Assembly (NCBI RefSeq): GCF_021191695.1 | Contig: NZ_JAIWPT010000006.1 | Location: 1 to 64,000 of the forward strand | Source: Proluteimonas luteida | GTDB taxonomy: Bacteria; Pseudomonadota; Gammaproteobacteria; Xanthomonadales; Xanthomonadaceae | DNA: 64,000 nt | Direction: 5' to 3' | Shown here: positions 1 to 8,515 of the stretch, one piece after another | Numbering within the stretch: the stretch's first letter is position 1 | Layout: every line of letters starts with the position of its first letter | Notes under the pieces: model-generated | What the model was told of the DNA's origin: nothing | The model's input: only the letters and a program-made list of their open reading frames with translations | Database searches by the model: none | Program-made: the position numbers and the translations under genes

Positions 1-459
1 GAGCAGCAGATCCGGAACATCGAGCGATTGCTCGCCGAACACATCGACAGTGACCCGGACCTGCGTGAGCGCCGCGACCTGCTCGACAGCATCCCCGGCA
101 TCGGCCAGACCACGGCTGCCGCCCTGCTGGCCTCGCTCGGCTCTCTGGCGCGCTACAGCGACGTCAGCCAGATCGTGGCCCATGCCGGCCTCAACCCGGC
201 CCAGCGCCAATCCGGCAAGTACCAGGGCAAGGTCCGCATCTCGCGCATCGGCGATGCCGTCCTGCGTGCCAGGCTCTACATGCCGGCGATCGTGGCCAAA
301 CGCCACAATCCGGTCCTGGCTACCTTCGCAGAGCGTCTGGCCGAACGCGGCAAGCCCGGCAAGGTCATCGTCTGCGCCGTCATGCGCAAGCTCCTCCACC
401 TGGTCTGGGGCGTCCTGCGTTCGGGCAAGCCATTCGATCCCCAACACGCCATTGCATAG
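1..459 (+). CDS. IS110-family transposase, C-terminal part (cut by window start)
   Basis: The reading frame is open from base 1 and ends at a TAG, giving 152 visible residues, so the N-terminal RuvC-like DEDD catalytic half lies outside the window. The visible part has the IS116/IS110/IS902 C-terminal domain. It starts with a helix-hairpin-helix-like segment (LLDSIPGIGQTTAAALLASLG), continues with HAGLNPAQRQSG and ends with the RARLYMPAIVAKRHNP and KVIVCAVMRKLLHLVWGVL segments. IS110 elements move through a circular intermediate and usually lack long terminal inverted repeats, and none is visible after the stop. The nearest downstream gene, mltA, is intact. Whether the element is complete cannot be judged here. 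Confidence 0.9.
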   Translation, partial: EQQIRNIERLLAEHIDSDPDLRERRDLLDSIPGIGQTTAAALLASLGSLARYSDVSQIVAHAGLNPAQRQSGKYQGKVRISRIGDAVLRARLYMPAIVAKRHNPVLATFAERLAERGKPGKVIVCAVMRKLLHLVWGVLRSGKPFDPQHAIA

Positions 460-622
460 GCCGCCGCAAGACGGTATCTACGCGGCTTGGGCGAAGAACC
501 GAGGGACAGGTCAACCGCCGCATCCGCGGTGCCGGCCGGCAACCGCGCTATGCCCTCCGGCGTATGGTCGGCACCGGGGCGCCGGGGCCACAGTAGCGGC
601 CACACTTCCGTGGGGATCCGCC

Positions 623-2389
623 ATGCCGCGCCTACCGTTCCGCCTGGGCCTGCTGTGCTGCGCCACGTTCGCCTGCCTGCAACTCCACGCGCAGCTGCCG
701 CCCGACACGCAAGCCGCAGGACCCGACGCGCAAGGCCTGTCCGCCGCGGCAGCGCCCGACATCGGCCAGCCGTTCGAGACCCGCAACGCGGTGTTCGAGC
801 CGCGCGCATTCTCGCAGCTGCCGGGCTGGCGCGACGACGATTTCACCGCGTCGGTCGACGGCATGCGCCAGAGCTGCTCGGCGCTGCGCCGCAGGTCGGT
901 CTGGGACCAGCTGTGCGCGGATTTCGCCGGCGTGCCCGGCAACGATCCGGCGGCGCTGCGCGCGTTCTTCGAGCGGCACTTCTACGCCTACCAGGTGCTG
1001 TCGTCGGGCCGCGAGGCGACCGGCAAGCTGACCGGCTATTTCGAGCCGCTGCTCGACGGCAGCCGCAGCCGCGACGCGCAGTACCGCTATCCGGTCTACG
1101 GCATGCCGCACGACCTGCGGCTGCTCGACGCCGGGCTGCCCGGCACGGGCACGGCGTGGCTGTACCAGGACGGCGTCCGCCTGCGCGCCGGCGCGCCGGG
1201 CGACGGCCGTTCGCAGGAATACCAGCTGGCGATGGGCGACATGGCGGCCGGGGTGCGCGACAAGCGCTTCCGCGTGCGCATCGAGGGCCGCCGCGTGGTG
1301 CCGTACTGGTCGCGCCAGCAGATCGAGCAGAACGCGATCCAGGCGCCGGTGCTGGCGTGGGTCGACGATGCGCACAAGCTGTATTCGATGCAGGTGCAGG
1401 GCTCGGGCAAGATCATGCTGCGCGAGGGCGGCCTGCTGCGCCTGGCCTACGCCGAACAGAACGGCCATCCGTTCCGCCCGCGCGTGACCCGCGGCAGCAA
1501 TGCGGACCTGGCGCTCGCCGGGATCAAGGCGCGCGGCCTGATCGCCGGCAGCAGCGCCGGCATCGGCCAGGTGCAGCCCGATCCGAAGCTGCCGGCCGGC
1601 GTCAACGACGAGGTCGCGCGGATGATCGCCGTCCTCAGCGGGCAAGCGCCGGCCGCGCCCCGGCCGCGGCCCGCAACGCCGTCCCGGCCGCAGCCGGCGC
1701 CGGCCGCATCACCACGTCCGGATGCCGCCGGCGCACCCGCCGCACGGCCGGCGGCATCGAACCGCAGCGAGGTCGACGCGATGATCGCGGCACTGAAGGG
1801 CGAAGGCCCCGCGCCGCCGCCGCGCCCGGTCGGCAACGCCGCACCGGCCACGGGCGCCGGCAGCGCGGCGTCGTCGCCCGGCGCCGCGGCAGCGGTCCCC
1901 GCCGGTGCGGTCAGCAGCTTCGCCGGCGGCACCACCGGGATTCCCGACCCCAGCTTCGTGTTCTTCCGCAACATCGGCGATGGGCCGGAGGGCCCGATCG
2001 GCGCGCTCGGCGTGCCGCTGAGCGCCGGGCGTTCGGTCGCGGTGGATCCGCGCACCACGCCGCTGGGCGCACCGGTGTTCATCTCCTCGCGCGAGCCCGG
2101 CGGCAGCGGCCCGATGCAACGGCTGATGTTCGCCCAGGACACCGGCGGCGCGATCCGCGGCAGCGTGCGCGCGGACTTCTTCTGGGGCTTCGGCGAGAGC
2201 GCCGGCCGGTTGGCGCTGGCGACCAACGACACGATGCAGATGTGGCTGCTGCTGCCGCGCCAGCAGCCGATCAGCGCGGTCGCCGCTTCGGGCATGCGCC
2301 TGCGCGGCAACGCGCGGCAGCAGCTGCCGGACTGCGTGGTCGCCGATCCGGAGTTCTGCGTCGAGTTCGGCATGGCGTCCGAAGAGTAG
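623..2389 (+). CDS. mltA: membrane-bound lytic murein transglycosylase A (MltA)
   Basis: 588 residues. MltA cleaves the MurNAc-GlcNAc bond of peptidoglycan and forms a 1,6-anhydro product in the periplasm. The ATG at 623 opens a signal peptide (FRLGLLCCATFACLQLHAQ); I see no convincing lipobox although cysteines are present. The MltA domain runs from about residue 110 to 320 (FYAYQVL, KLTGYFEPLLDGS, SMQVQGSGKI). The 3D domain runs from about 470 to 560 (VAVDPRTTPLG, and AQDTGGAIRG with the catalytic Asp). Between them, at about residues 325-440, is a long Ala/Pro-rich linker absent from the compact enterobacterial enzyme, which holds two copies of an EV-x2-MIA-x-L-x-G motif. Transglycosylases often accompany envelope-spanning machines, so the neighbouring T6SS genes may be relevant, but mltA is also found alone. 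Confidence 0.93.
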   Translation: MPRLPFRLGLLCCATFACLQLHAQLPPDTQAAGPDAQGLSAAAAPDIGQPFETRNAVFEPRAFSQLPGWRDDDFTASVDGMRQSCSALRRRSVWDQLCADFAGVPGNDPAALRAFFERHFYAYQVLSSGREATGKLTGYFEPLLDGSRSRDAQYRYPVYGMPHDLRLLDAGLPGTGTAWLYQDGVRLRAGAPGDGRSQEYQLAMGDMAAGVRDKRFRVRIEGRRVVPYWSRQQIEQNAIQAPVLAWVDDAHKLYSMQVQGSGKIMLREGGLLRLAYAEQNGHPFRPRVTRGSNADLALAGIKARGLIAGSSAGIGQVQPDPKLPAGVNDEVARMIAVLSGQAPAAPRPRPATPSRPQPAPAASPRPDAAGAPAARPAASNRSEVDAMIAALKGEGPAPPPRPVGNAAPATGAGSAASSPGAAAAVPAGAVSSFAGGTTGIPDPSFVFFRNIGDGPEGPIGALGVPLSAGRSVAVDPRTTPLGAPVFISSREPGGSGPMQRLMFAQDTGGAIRGSVRADFFWGFGESAGRLALATNDTMQMWLLLPRQQPISAVAASGMRLRGNARQQLPDCVVADPEFCVEFGMASEE

Positions 2390-2428
2390 CGTCCGGGCCG
2401 GTTCCAGGCGGTAGCGGCCGGACGACTC

Positions 2429-2460
2429 TCCGTCATTCCCGCGCAGGCGGGGATGACGGA
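2429..2460. repeat. REP-like inverted repeat
   Basis: TCCGTCATTCCC and GGGGATGACGGA form a stem of about 12 bp with one mismatch around a short GC loop, 40 bp after the mltA stop. The core GTCATTCCCGC is typical of dispersed intergenic palindromes in gammaproteobacteria. It could protect the mltA 3' end or act as a weak terminator. There is no T-run after it. Confidence 0.55.
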
Positions 2461-2540
2461 ATCGGGGGGCCGTCGCGTGTACCCGGATCCACATGCCCCC
2501 TGCAACGCCCGCTCGCCCCGCACCGGCCTCGTGCCGAGGG

Positions 2541-2560
2541 CATAGACCGTGCGGTCTATG
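2541..2560. promoter_or_regulatory. perfect 8+8 bp inverted repeat upstream of tssF
   Basis: CATAGACC-GTGC-GGTCTATG has two perfect 8-bp arms around a 4-bp spacer, 87 bp before the tssF start. Size and position suit a dimeric repressor or activator operator for the T6SS transcript. A short RNA hairpin in the leader is the alternative. No regulator gene is adjacent that would name the binding protein. Confidence 0.4.
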
Positions 2561-2646
2561 TCGCCATCGGGCACCGCTGCCTAGACTCGAAGCCCTGCAT
2601 CACTGCGCGCGCATCCGCCGCGCGGACGGTTCCCGGGGCGGCGCGC

Positions 2647-4482
2647 ATGTTCGACGACATCCTTCCCTACTACGAGCGCGAACTGACCGCGCTGCGCAAG
2701 CTGTCGGGGGAGTTCGCCCAGCGCTATCCGAAGATCGCGTCGCGACTGCTGATCGAGGGCGACAACTGCGAGGACCCGCACGTCGAGCGGATGATCGAGT
2801 CGTTCGCGTTCCTGACCGGGCGGATCCACAAGAAGATCGACGACGAGTTCCCGCAGATCACCGATGCGCTGCTGTCGGTGCTGTATCCGCATTTCCTGCG
2901 GCCGGTGCCGTCGATGTCGATCGCGCAGCTGCAGCCCGCGCCGAACACCGAGCTGACCGCCGTGCAGCACGTGCCGGCGAAGACCGGACTGCTGACCCGT
3001 CCGGTCAAGGGCATGCCGGTGCGCTACCGCACCGCCTACCCGGTCGACATCTGGCCGGTCTCGATCGCCGAGGCCGCGTTCGAGCCGATCGAGCGCTCGG
3101 CGTTCGCCTCGCAGGGCACCGACACCGTGGCCACGGTCCGCCTGCGCCTGCAGCCGCAGGGACAGAACAGCTTCAAGGCGCTGGGCCTGGGCCGCCTGCG
3201 CCTGTATCTCGACGGGGAAAGCCCGCTGGTGCACGCGCTCTACGAACTGCTGCTCAACAGCGTGTCGGCGGTCAGCGTGCACGGCACCGGCGGCGACAGT
3301 GCGCTGCCACCGCTGCGGCTGGGCCCCGAGGCGGTGCAGCCGGTCGGCTTCGCCGAGGACGAGGGCCTGCTCGACTACGATCCGCGCTCGTTCCTCGGCT
3401 ACCGGCTGCTGCAGGAGTACTTCGTGCTGCCGGAGAAGTTCCTGTTCGTCGACCTGGTCGGCCTGGACCTGGCGCGCTTCTCGCAACCGGTCGACATCCG
3501 CGTGCATGTCGGCGCCTTCGAGCGCGCCGAGCGCGCGGCGCGGCTGGAGCAGACCGTCGACCGCAACAGCTTCCGGCTCAACTGCACGCCGATCGTCAAC
3601 CTGTTCCCGCAACAGGCCGAACCGATCCGGCTGAGCCAGGAGGTGTTCGAGTATCCGGTCGTGCCCGACGCGCGGCGTCCGCTCGGGCTGGAGGTCTACT
3701 CGATCGACAGCGTGCGCAAGGCCAGCCGCGGCGCGCAGCAGGACGACGTGGTCGAGTTCCTGCCGTTCTTCTCGATCCGCCACGGCCTGCAGGGCGATCC
3801 GGCCAGCAGTTTCTGGTTCGCCCAGCGGCGGCCGTCGACGCAGGCCAGCGACGACGGCAGCGAACTGTCGATCTCGCTGGTCGACCGCAACATGGACCCG
3901 CGCGTGCCGGCCATCGACACGCTGTCGCTGCGCCTGACCTGCACCAACCGCGACCTGCCGGCGCAGCTGCCGTTCGGCGGCGACGACAGCGTGCTGCAGC
4001 TGGTCGACGGCGGCGCGATCGCCAGCGCGACGCTGCTCAAGAAGCCGTCCGCGACCTGGCGCGCGCCGATGCGCATGGCAAACCAGTGGCGGCTGATCTC
4101 GCACCTGTCGCTGAACCACCTGTCGCTGGTCGAGAACGGCCGCGACGCCCTGCTGGAGATCCTCAGCCTGTACAACTTCGGCGACAGCAACAGCCTGCGC
4201 CGGCAGATCGCCGGCATCGTCGCGGTCGACAGCCACGCCTCGTCGACCCGGGTCGGGCGCGCGCCGCGGCAGTCGTTCGTGCGCGGCACCGAGATCGACC
4301 TGACGTTCGACGAGGACCACTTCGTCGGCAGCGGCGTCTACCTGCTGGCGCGCGTGCTCGACATCTTCTTCGGCCTGTACTGCACCGCCAACTCCTATAC
4401 CCGGCTCAGCGCGCACTGCCGGCAACGCGAGCAGCCGCTGGTGCGCTTCCCGCCGCGCAGCGGCGCGTTGCCGCTGGTATGA
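2647..4482 (+). CDS. tssF: type VI secretion baseplate subunit TssF
   Basis: 611 residues, full length for the VasA/ImpG family. TssF is a baseplate wedge protein that pairs with TssG around the VgrG hub and helps start contractile-sheath assembly in the cytoplasm at the inner membrane. The N-terminus is diagnostic: LPYYERELTALRKLSGEFA, then ASRLLIEGDNCEDPHVERMI and SVLYPHFLRPVPSM. The C-terminal part includes FGDSNSLRRQIAGI. I chose the ATG at 2647, where the family signature begins. The stop overlaps the tssG start as ATGA, so the two are translationally coupled. The usual upstream partner tssE is not present; about 260 bases of non-coding sequence separate tssF from mltA. Confidence 0.96.
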   Translation: MFDDILPYYERELTALRKLSGEFAQRYPKIASRLLIEGDNCEDPHVERMIESFAFLTGRIHKKIDDEFPQITDALLSVLYPHFLRPVPSMSIAQLQPAPNTELTAVQHVPAKTGLLTRPVKGMPVRYRTAYPVDIWPVSIAEAAFEPIERSAFASQGTDTVATVRLRLQPQGQNSFKALGLGRLRLYLDGESPLVHALYELLLNSVSAVSVHGTGGDSALPPLRLGPEAVQPVGFAEDEGLLDYDPRSFLGYRLLQEYFVLPEKFLFVDLVGLDLARFSQPVDIRVHVGAFERAERAARLEQTVDRNSFRLNCTPIVNLFPQQAEPIRLSQEVFEYPVVPDARRPLGLEVYSIDSVRKASRGAQQDDVVEFLPFFSIRHGLQGDPASSFWFAQRRPSTQASDDGSELSISLVDRNMDPRVPAIDTLSLRLTCTNRDLPAQLPFGGDDSVLQLVDGGAIASATLLKKPSATWRAPMRMANQWRLISHLSLNHLSLVENGRDALLEILSLYNFGDSNSLRRQIAGIVAVDSHASSTRVGRAPRQSFVRGTEIDLTFDEDHFVGSGVYLLARVLDIFFGLYCTANSYTRLSAHCRQREQPLVRFPPRSGALPLV

Positions 4483-5684
4483 CCATGGCGCACGCCGATC
4501 CCGATCCGCCTGCCGGCACCGACGCGTCCATCGATGCCGTCGTGGACGCGACGGCGGATCCGGCGCCCGCGACGTCGCCCGCCGCCGGTCCGCGGACCGG
4601 CACGCGCACCGGCACGGATCGCGCCGTACTCGCACCGGTGCTGCAGCCGGTCGCCGCGCTCGATGCGCTGCACGCGGCGCCGACCCGCTACCGGTTCTTC
4701 CAGGCGGTGCGGCTGCTGTACCGCGCGGCCGGCCAGGACGCATCGCGGCTGGATGGCCACGATCCGGTGCGCTTCGGCGTGACCGGGTCGCTGAGCTTCC
4801 CACCCAACGAGATCGACACACTGCTGTCCGGCGCCGGCGACGCCGCGCCGCGGATGGTCGTCAACTTCTTCGGCCTGACCGGGCCCAGCGGCACGCTGCC
4901 GCATGCCTACACCCGCTGGCTGATCGCGCGCGAACGTCGCCGCGACCACGGCCCGCGCGATTTCTTCGACATCTTCAACCACCGCCTGCTGCTGCTGTTC
5001 TGGCATGCATGGCGCAAGCACCGCCCGGAGGTGGAGCTGGAGGCCGGCGCGCACCGCGGCATCGCGCGCCACATCCACGACCTGATCGGGCTGGGTACGC
5101 CGGCGCTGCACCGGCAGCTGCACCGCACGCGCGATGCGCGCGACACCCGCCCGCGGCTGCCCGCGGCCGCGCTCGCCTACTACAGCGGCCTGATCAGCCA
5201 GCGCCCGCACGGACTGGGATCGATCTCGCAGGTCGTCGGCGACGTCGTCGGCGCGCGGGTCGTCGCCCACGGCTGCTTCGGCCACTGGCAGCGGATCGCC
5301 GCGGCCGACCGCACCCGGCTCGGCAGGCAGGCGCACGCGCTCGGCGACGGCGTGGTGCTGGGCGGCCTGTTCTGGGACCGCCAGACCACGGTGCAGCTGG
5401 TCGTCGGGCCGCTCGACCGCGCGCGCTTCGACCGGCTGCTGCCGGACGGCGAACTGCTCGGGTCGCTGGTCGAGCTGACCCGGTTCCTGACCGGACTGGC
5501 GCTGGATCTGCGTTTCAGGCTGGTACTGCGCGCGGACCAGGTGCCGCGCATCACACTCAGCGGCCGCGACAGGCAGGCCGCACGACTCGGGTGGAATACC
5601 TGGCTCGCCGGACGCCGCACGCCGCGGCCCGCCGACGACGTGGCGTTCCACTTCCATGCAATGGGAGACGCTTCATGGCAGTGA
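4479..5684 (+). CDS. tssG: type VI secretion baseplate subunit TssG
   Basis: 401 residues. TssG (VasB/ImpH) forms the other half of the baseplate wedge with TssF. Family features are the FFQAVRLLYR motif near residue 70, VRFGVTGSLSFPPNEI, the VNFFGLTGPSGTLPHAYTRWLIARE stretch and the C-terminal LTGLALDLRFRLVLRADQVPR. The first 55 residues are an Ala/Asp/Thr-rich tail that shorter homologues lack. The start at 4479 overlaps the tssF stop (ATGA). A second in-frame ATG at 4485 is equally possible. The 3' end overlaps tssH by 10 bases. Confidence 0.95.
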   Translation: MTMAHADPDPPAGTDASIDAVVDATADPAPATSPAAGPRTGTRTGTDRAVLAPVLQPVAALDALHAAPTRYRFFQAVRLLYRAAGQDASRLDGHDPVRFGVTGSLSFPPNEIDTLLSGAGDAAPRMVVNFFGLTGPSGTLPHAYTRWLIARERRRDHGPRDFFDIFNHRLLLLFWHAWRKHRPEVELEAGAHRGIARHIHDLIGLGTPALHRQLHRTRDARDTRPRLPAAALAYYSGLISQRPHGLGSISQVVGDVVGARVVAHGCFGHWQRIAAADRTRLGRQAHALGDGVVLGGLFWDRQTTVQLVVGPLDRARFDRLLPDGELLGSLVELTRFLTGLALDLRFRLVLRADQVPRITLSGRDRQAARLGWNTWLAGRRTPRPADDVAFHFHAMGDASWQ

Positions 5685-8335
5685 ACCCACGCGCGACGGT
5701 GGCCCGACTCAACACCACCTGCCGCGCCGCACTCGAAGCCGCGGCCGGGCTGTGCCTGTCGCGGAGCCACCACGACGTCGAGATCGAACACCTGCTGCTG
5801 AAGCTGGTGGAAGTCGACAACAGCGACATCCGCCGGATCCTGCGCCAGTTCGAGCACACGCCCGAAGCGCTCGAGCGCGCGCTGGAGGAGTCGCTCGCCG
5901 GCCTGAAGTCCGGCAACACGCGCACGCCGTCGCTGTCGCCGCACCTGCCGCAGCTGCTGGAACGCGCCTGGGTGGTCGCATCCCTGGAGCTGGGCGAGAG
6001 CCGGATCCGCAGCGGCCACCTGCTGCTGGCGCTGGTGTCCGATCCGGACCTCAGGCGCCTGCTGTCGCGCCCGGTGCAGGAGGCGATGGCGGTCAACGTC
6101 GAGACGCTGCTGGAGAACTTCCATGCGATCGCCGACGGCTCGGTCGAGGCGCGCGACGCGAAACTGCTCGGCGATGGCGCGGCCGGCGCCGCGGCCACGC
6201 CCGGCGAGGCCGACGGGCGGCCGGGCGGCAAGCCCAGCGCGACGCCGAACCTCGACAAGTACTGCATCAACCTGACCCGGCGCGCGCGCGATGGCGCGCT
6301 CGACCCGGTGCTCGGCCGCGACGCCGAGATCCGGCAGATGATCGACATCCTGACCCGGCGCCGGCAGAACAGCCCGATCCTCACCGGCGAAGCCGGCGTC
6401 GGCAAGACCGCGGTCGTCGAAGGCCTGGCCGGGCGCATCGTCGAGGGCCTGGTGCCGCCGATCCTGCAGAACGTCGAGCTGCTGGCGCTCGACCTCGGCC
6501 TGCTGCAGGCCGGCGCCAGCGTCAAGGGCGAGTTCGAGGCGCGCCTGAAGGGCGTGCTCGACGAGGTGAAGGCCAGCCCGAAGCCGATCATCATGTTCAT
6601 CGACGAGGCGCACACGCTGATCGGCGCCGGCGGCGCGGCCGGGCAGAACGACGCCGCCAACCTGCTCAAGCCGGCGCTGGCGCGCGGCGAGCTGCGCACG
6701 ATCGCGGCCACGACCTGGTCGGAATACAAGAAGTACTTCGAGAAGGACCCGGCGCTGACCCGGCGCTTCCAGGTCGTCAAGATCGAGGAGCCGGAGGAAG
6801 CGCGTGCGCTGGCGATGCTGCGCGGCATGGCCGCGGCCATGGCCGCGCACCACGGGGTGCGGATCCTCGACGAGGCGATCGTCGACGCGGTGAAGCTGTC
6901 GTCGCGCTACATCGCCGGGCGGCAGCTGCCGGACAAGGCGGTCAGCGTGCTCGACACCGCCTGCGCGAAGATCGCGATCAGCCAGAACGCGGTGCCGGCC
7001 GAGATCCAGGACGCGCGCCAGCAGCGCGCGGTGCTGGCCACCGAGCGCGGGCTGCTGGCCACCGAGGCCTCGGCCGGCAACGACCATGCCGAGCGCATGG
7101 CCGCGATCGATGCCGAGGACGCCGCGCTGGACGCGCGGCTGCAGCAGCTGGAGGCGCGCTGGGCGCAGGAGAAGACGCTGGTCGACGCGCTCGGCGCAGA
7201 GCTGACCGCGCTGGCCGGACTGGCCGGACTGGCCGACGATGCGCCCGGCATCGACGACGTGCGCGCCCGCGTGCGCGGGCTGCGCGCGGAGCTGGCGGCG
7301 CTGCAGGGCCACGCGCCGATGGTCAACGCGCTGGTCGACGGCAACGCGGTCGCGCAGATCATCGCCTCGTGGACCGGCGTGCCGGTCGGCAAGATGGTCA
7401 GCGACGAAGTGCAGACGGTGTTGCGCCTGCACGAACTGCTGGCCGAGCGGGTGATCGGCCAGGGCCACGCGCTCGACGCGATCGCCCAGCGCGTGCGCAC
7501 CTCGCGCGCCAACCTGGAGGACCCGGGCAAGCCCAAGGGCGTGTTCCTGCTGGTCGGCACCTCCGGCGTGGGCAAGACCGAGACCGCGATCGCGCTGGCC
7601 GACGTGCTCTACGGCGGCGAGCGCAACATGATCACCATCAACATGTCCGAGTACCAGGAGGCGCACACCGTCTCCAGCCTCAAGGGCTCGCCGCCCGGCT
7701 ACGTGGGCTATGGCGAGGGCGGCGTGCTGACCGAGGCGGTGCGGCGCCGGCCGTATTCGGTGGTGCTGCTCGACGAGGTGGAGAAGGCGCACCCGGACGT
7801 GCTGGAGCTGTTCTTCCAGGTCTTCGACAAGGGCAAGATGGAGGATGGCGAGGGCCGCGAGATCGACTTCAAGAACACGCTGATCCTGCTGACCTCCAAC
7901 GCCGGCACCGACGTCATCATGGATGCCTGCCGCGACGGCGAGCCGGCGCCCGACGAGCTCGACGCGCTGATGCGGCCCGAGCTCAACCGCGTGTTCAAGC
8001 CGGCGTTCATCGGCCGCACGACGGTGATCCCGTACCTGCCGCTGCGCGACGAGCAGCTGCAGCGGATCGTGCGGCTCAAGCTCGACAAGATCGGCCGCCG
8101 CATCGGCGCCAACCACGGCGCCAGCTTCGACTACAGCCCGGAGCTGGTGACCGCGGTCGCCGCGCGCTGCACCGAGGTGGACTCGGGTGCGCGCGCGATC
8201 GACAACATCCTCACCGGCACCCTGCTGCCGGAGATCGCCACCAGCGTGCTCGGCAGGATGGCCGACGGCGAGCGCGTCTCGACGATCCGCGCCGGCCTCG
8301 ATGCCGCTGGCAACTTCGCCTACGACGTCCAGTGA
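5675..8335 (+). CDS. clpV: type VI secretion ATPase TssH (ClpV)
   Basis: 886 residues. ClpV is the AAA+ unfoldase that disassembles the contracted TssB/TssC sheath for recycling. The N-domain (LNTTCRAALEAAAGLCLSRS, HDVEIEHLLLKLVE) is the ClpV type that recognises the TssC N-terminus. Two AAA+ modules follow: Walker A GEAGVGKTA near residue 245 with Walker B IIMFIDEAH, and Walker A GTSGVGKTE near 632 with VVLLDEVEKAH. A coiled middle domain lies between them, and the second module holds SPPGYVGYGEGG. Start at the ATG inside the end of tssG; the overlap indicates co-translation. The TssB/TssC substrates are not encoded in this window. Confidence 0.96.
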   Translation: MAVNPRATVARLNTTCRAALEAAAGLCLSRSHHDVEIEHLLLKLVEVDNSDIRRILRQFEHTPEALERALEESLAGLKSGNTRTPSLSPHLPQLLERAWVVASLELGESRIRSGHLLLALVSDPDLRRLLSRPVQEAMAVNVETLLENFHAIADGSVEARDAKLLGDGAAGAAATPGEADGRPGGKPSATPNLDKYCINLTRRARDGALDPVLGRDAEIRQMIDILTRRRQNSPILTGEAGVGKTAVVEGLAGRIVEGLVPPILQNVELLALDLGLLQAGASVKGEFEARLKGVLDEVKASPKPIIMFIDEAHTLIGAGGAAGQNDAANLLKPALARGELRTIAATTWSEYKKYFEKDPALTRRFQVVKIEEPEEARALAMLRGMAAAMAAHHGVRILDEAIVDAVKLSSRYIAGRQLPDKAVSVLDTACAKIAISQNAVPAEIQDARQQRAVLATERGLLATEASAGNDHAERMAAIDAEDAALDARLQQLEARWAQEKTLVDALGAELTALAGLAGLADDAPGIDDVRARVRGLRAELAALQGHAPMVNALVDGNAVAQIIASWTGVPVGKMVSDEVQTVLRLHELLAERVIGQGHALDAIAQRVRTSRANLEDPGKPKGVFLLVGTSGVGKTETAIALADVLYGGERNMITINMSEYQEAHTVSSLKGSPPGYVGYGEGGVLTEAVRRRPYSVVLLDEVEKAHPDVLELFFQVFDKGKMEDGEGREIDFKNTLILLTSNAGTDVIMDACRDGEPAPDELDALMRPELNRVFKPAFIGRTTVIPYLPLRDEQLQRIVRLKLDKIGRRIGANHGASFDYSPELVTAVAARCTEVDSGARAIDNILTGTLLPEIATSVLGRMADGERVSTIRAGLDAAGNFAYDVQ

Positions 8336-8515
8336 ACGGCCCCGTCGTGACCCCCGACCGGAAGCCTGCGCCGTGCGGGAACGGGCGGCCGTCGCTCCCC
8401 AGCCGGCGCCCTCGTCCGCTTGGGCTAGGCCGTATTGCGAATGTCGCCGGCGCCGCCCGGCGCCGACGATAGCCGCGACTGACGTGCCGCCGTCGCGGCG
8501 CCTGGTGCTCCGTCC

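Noticed and set aside
487..2640. Long plus-strand frame opening before mltA and running into tssF
   Set aside because: Only the part from 2647 is TssF. The upstream stretch is Arg/Ala-rich shadow sequence of mltA.
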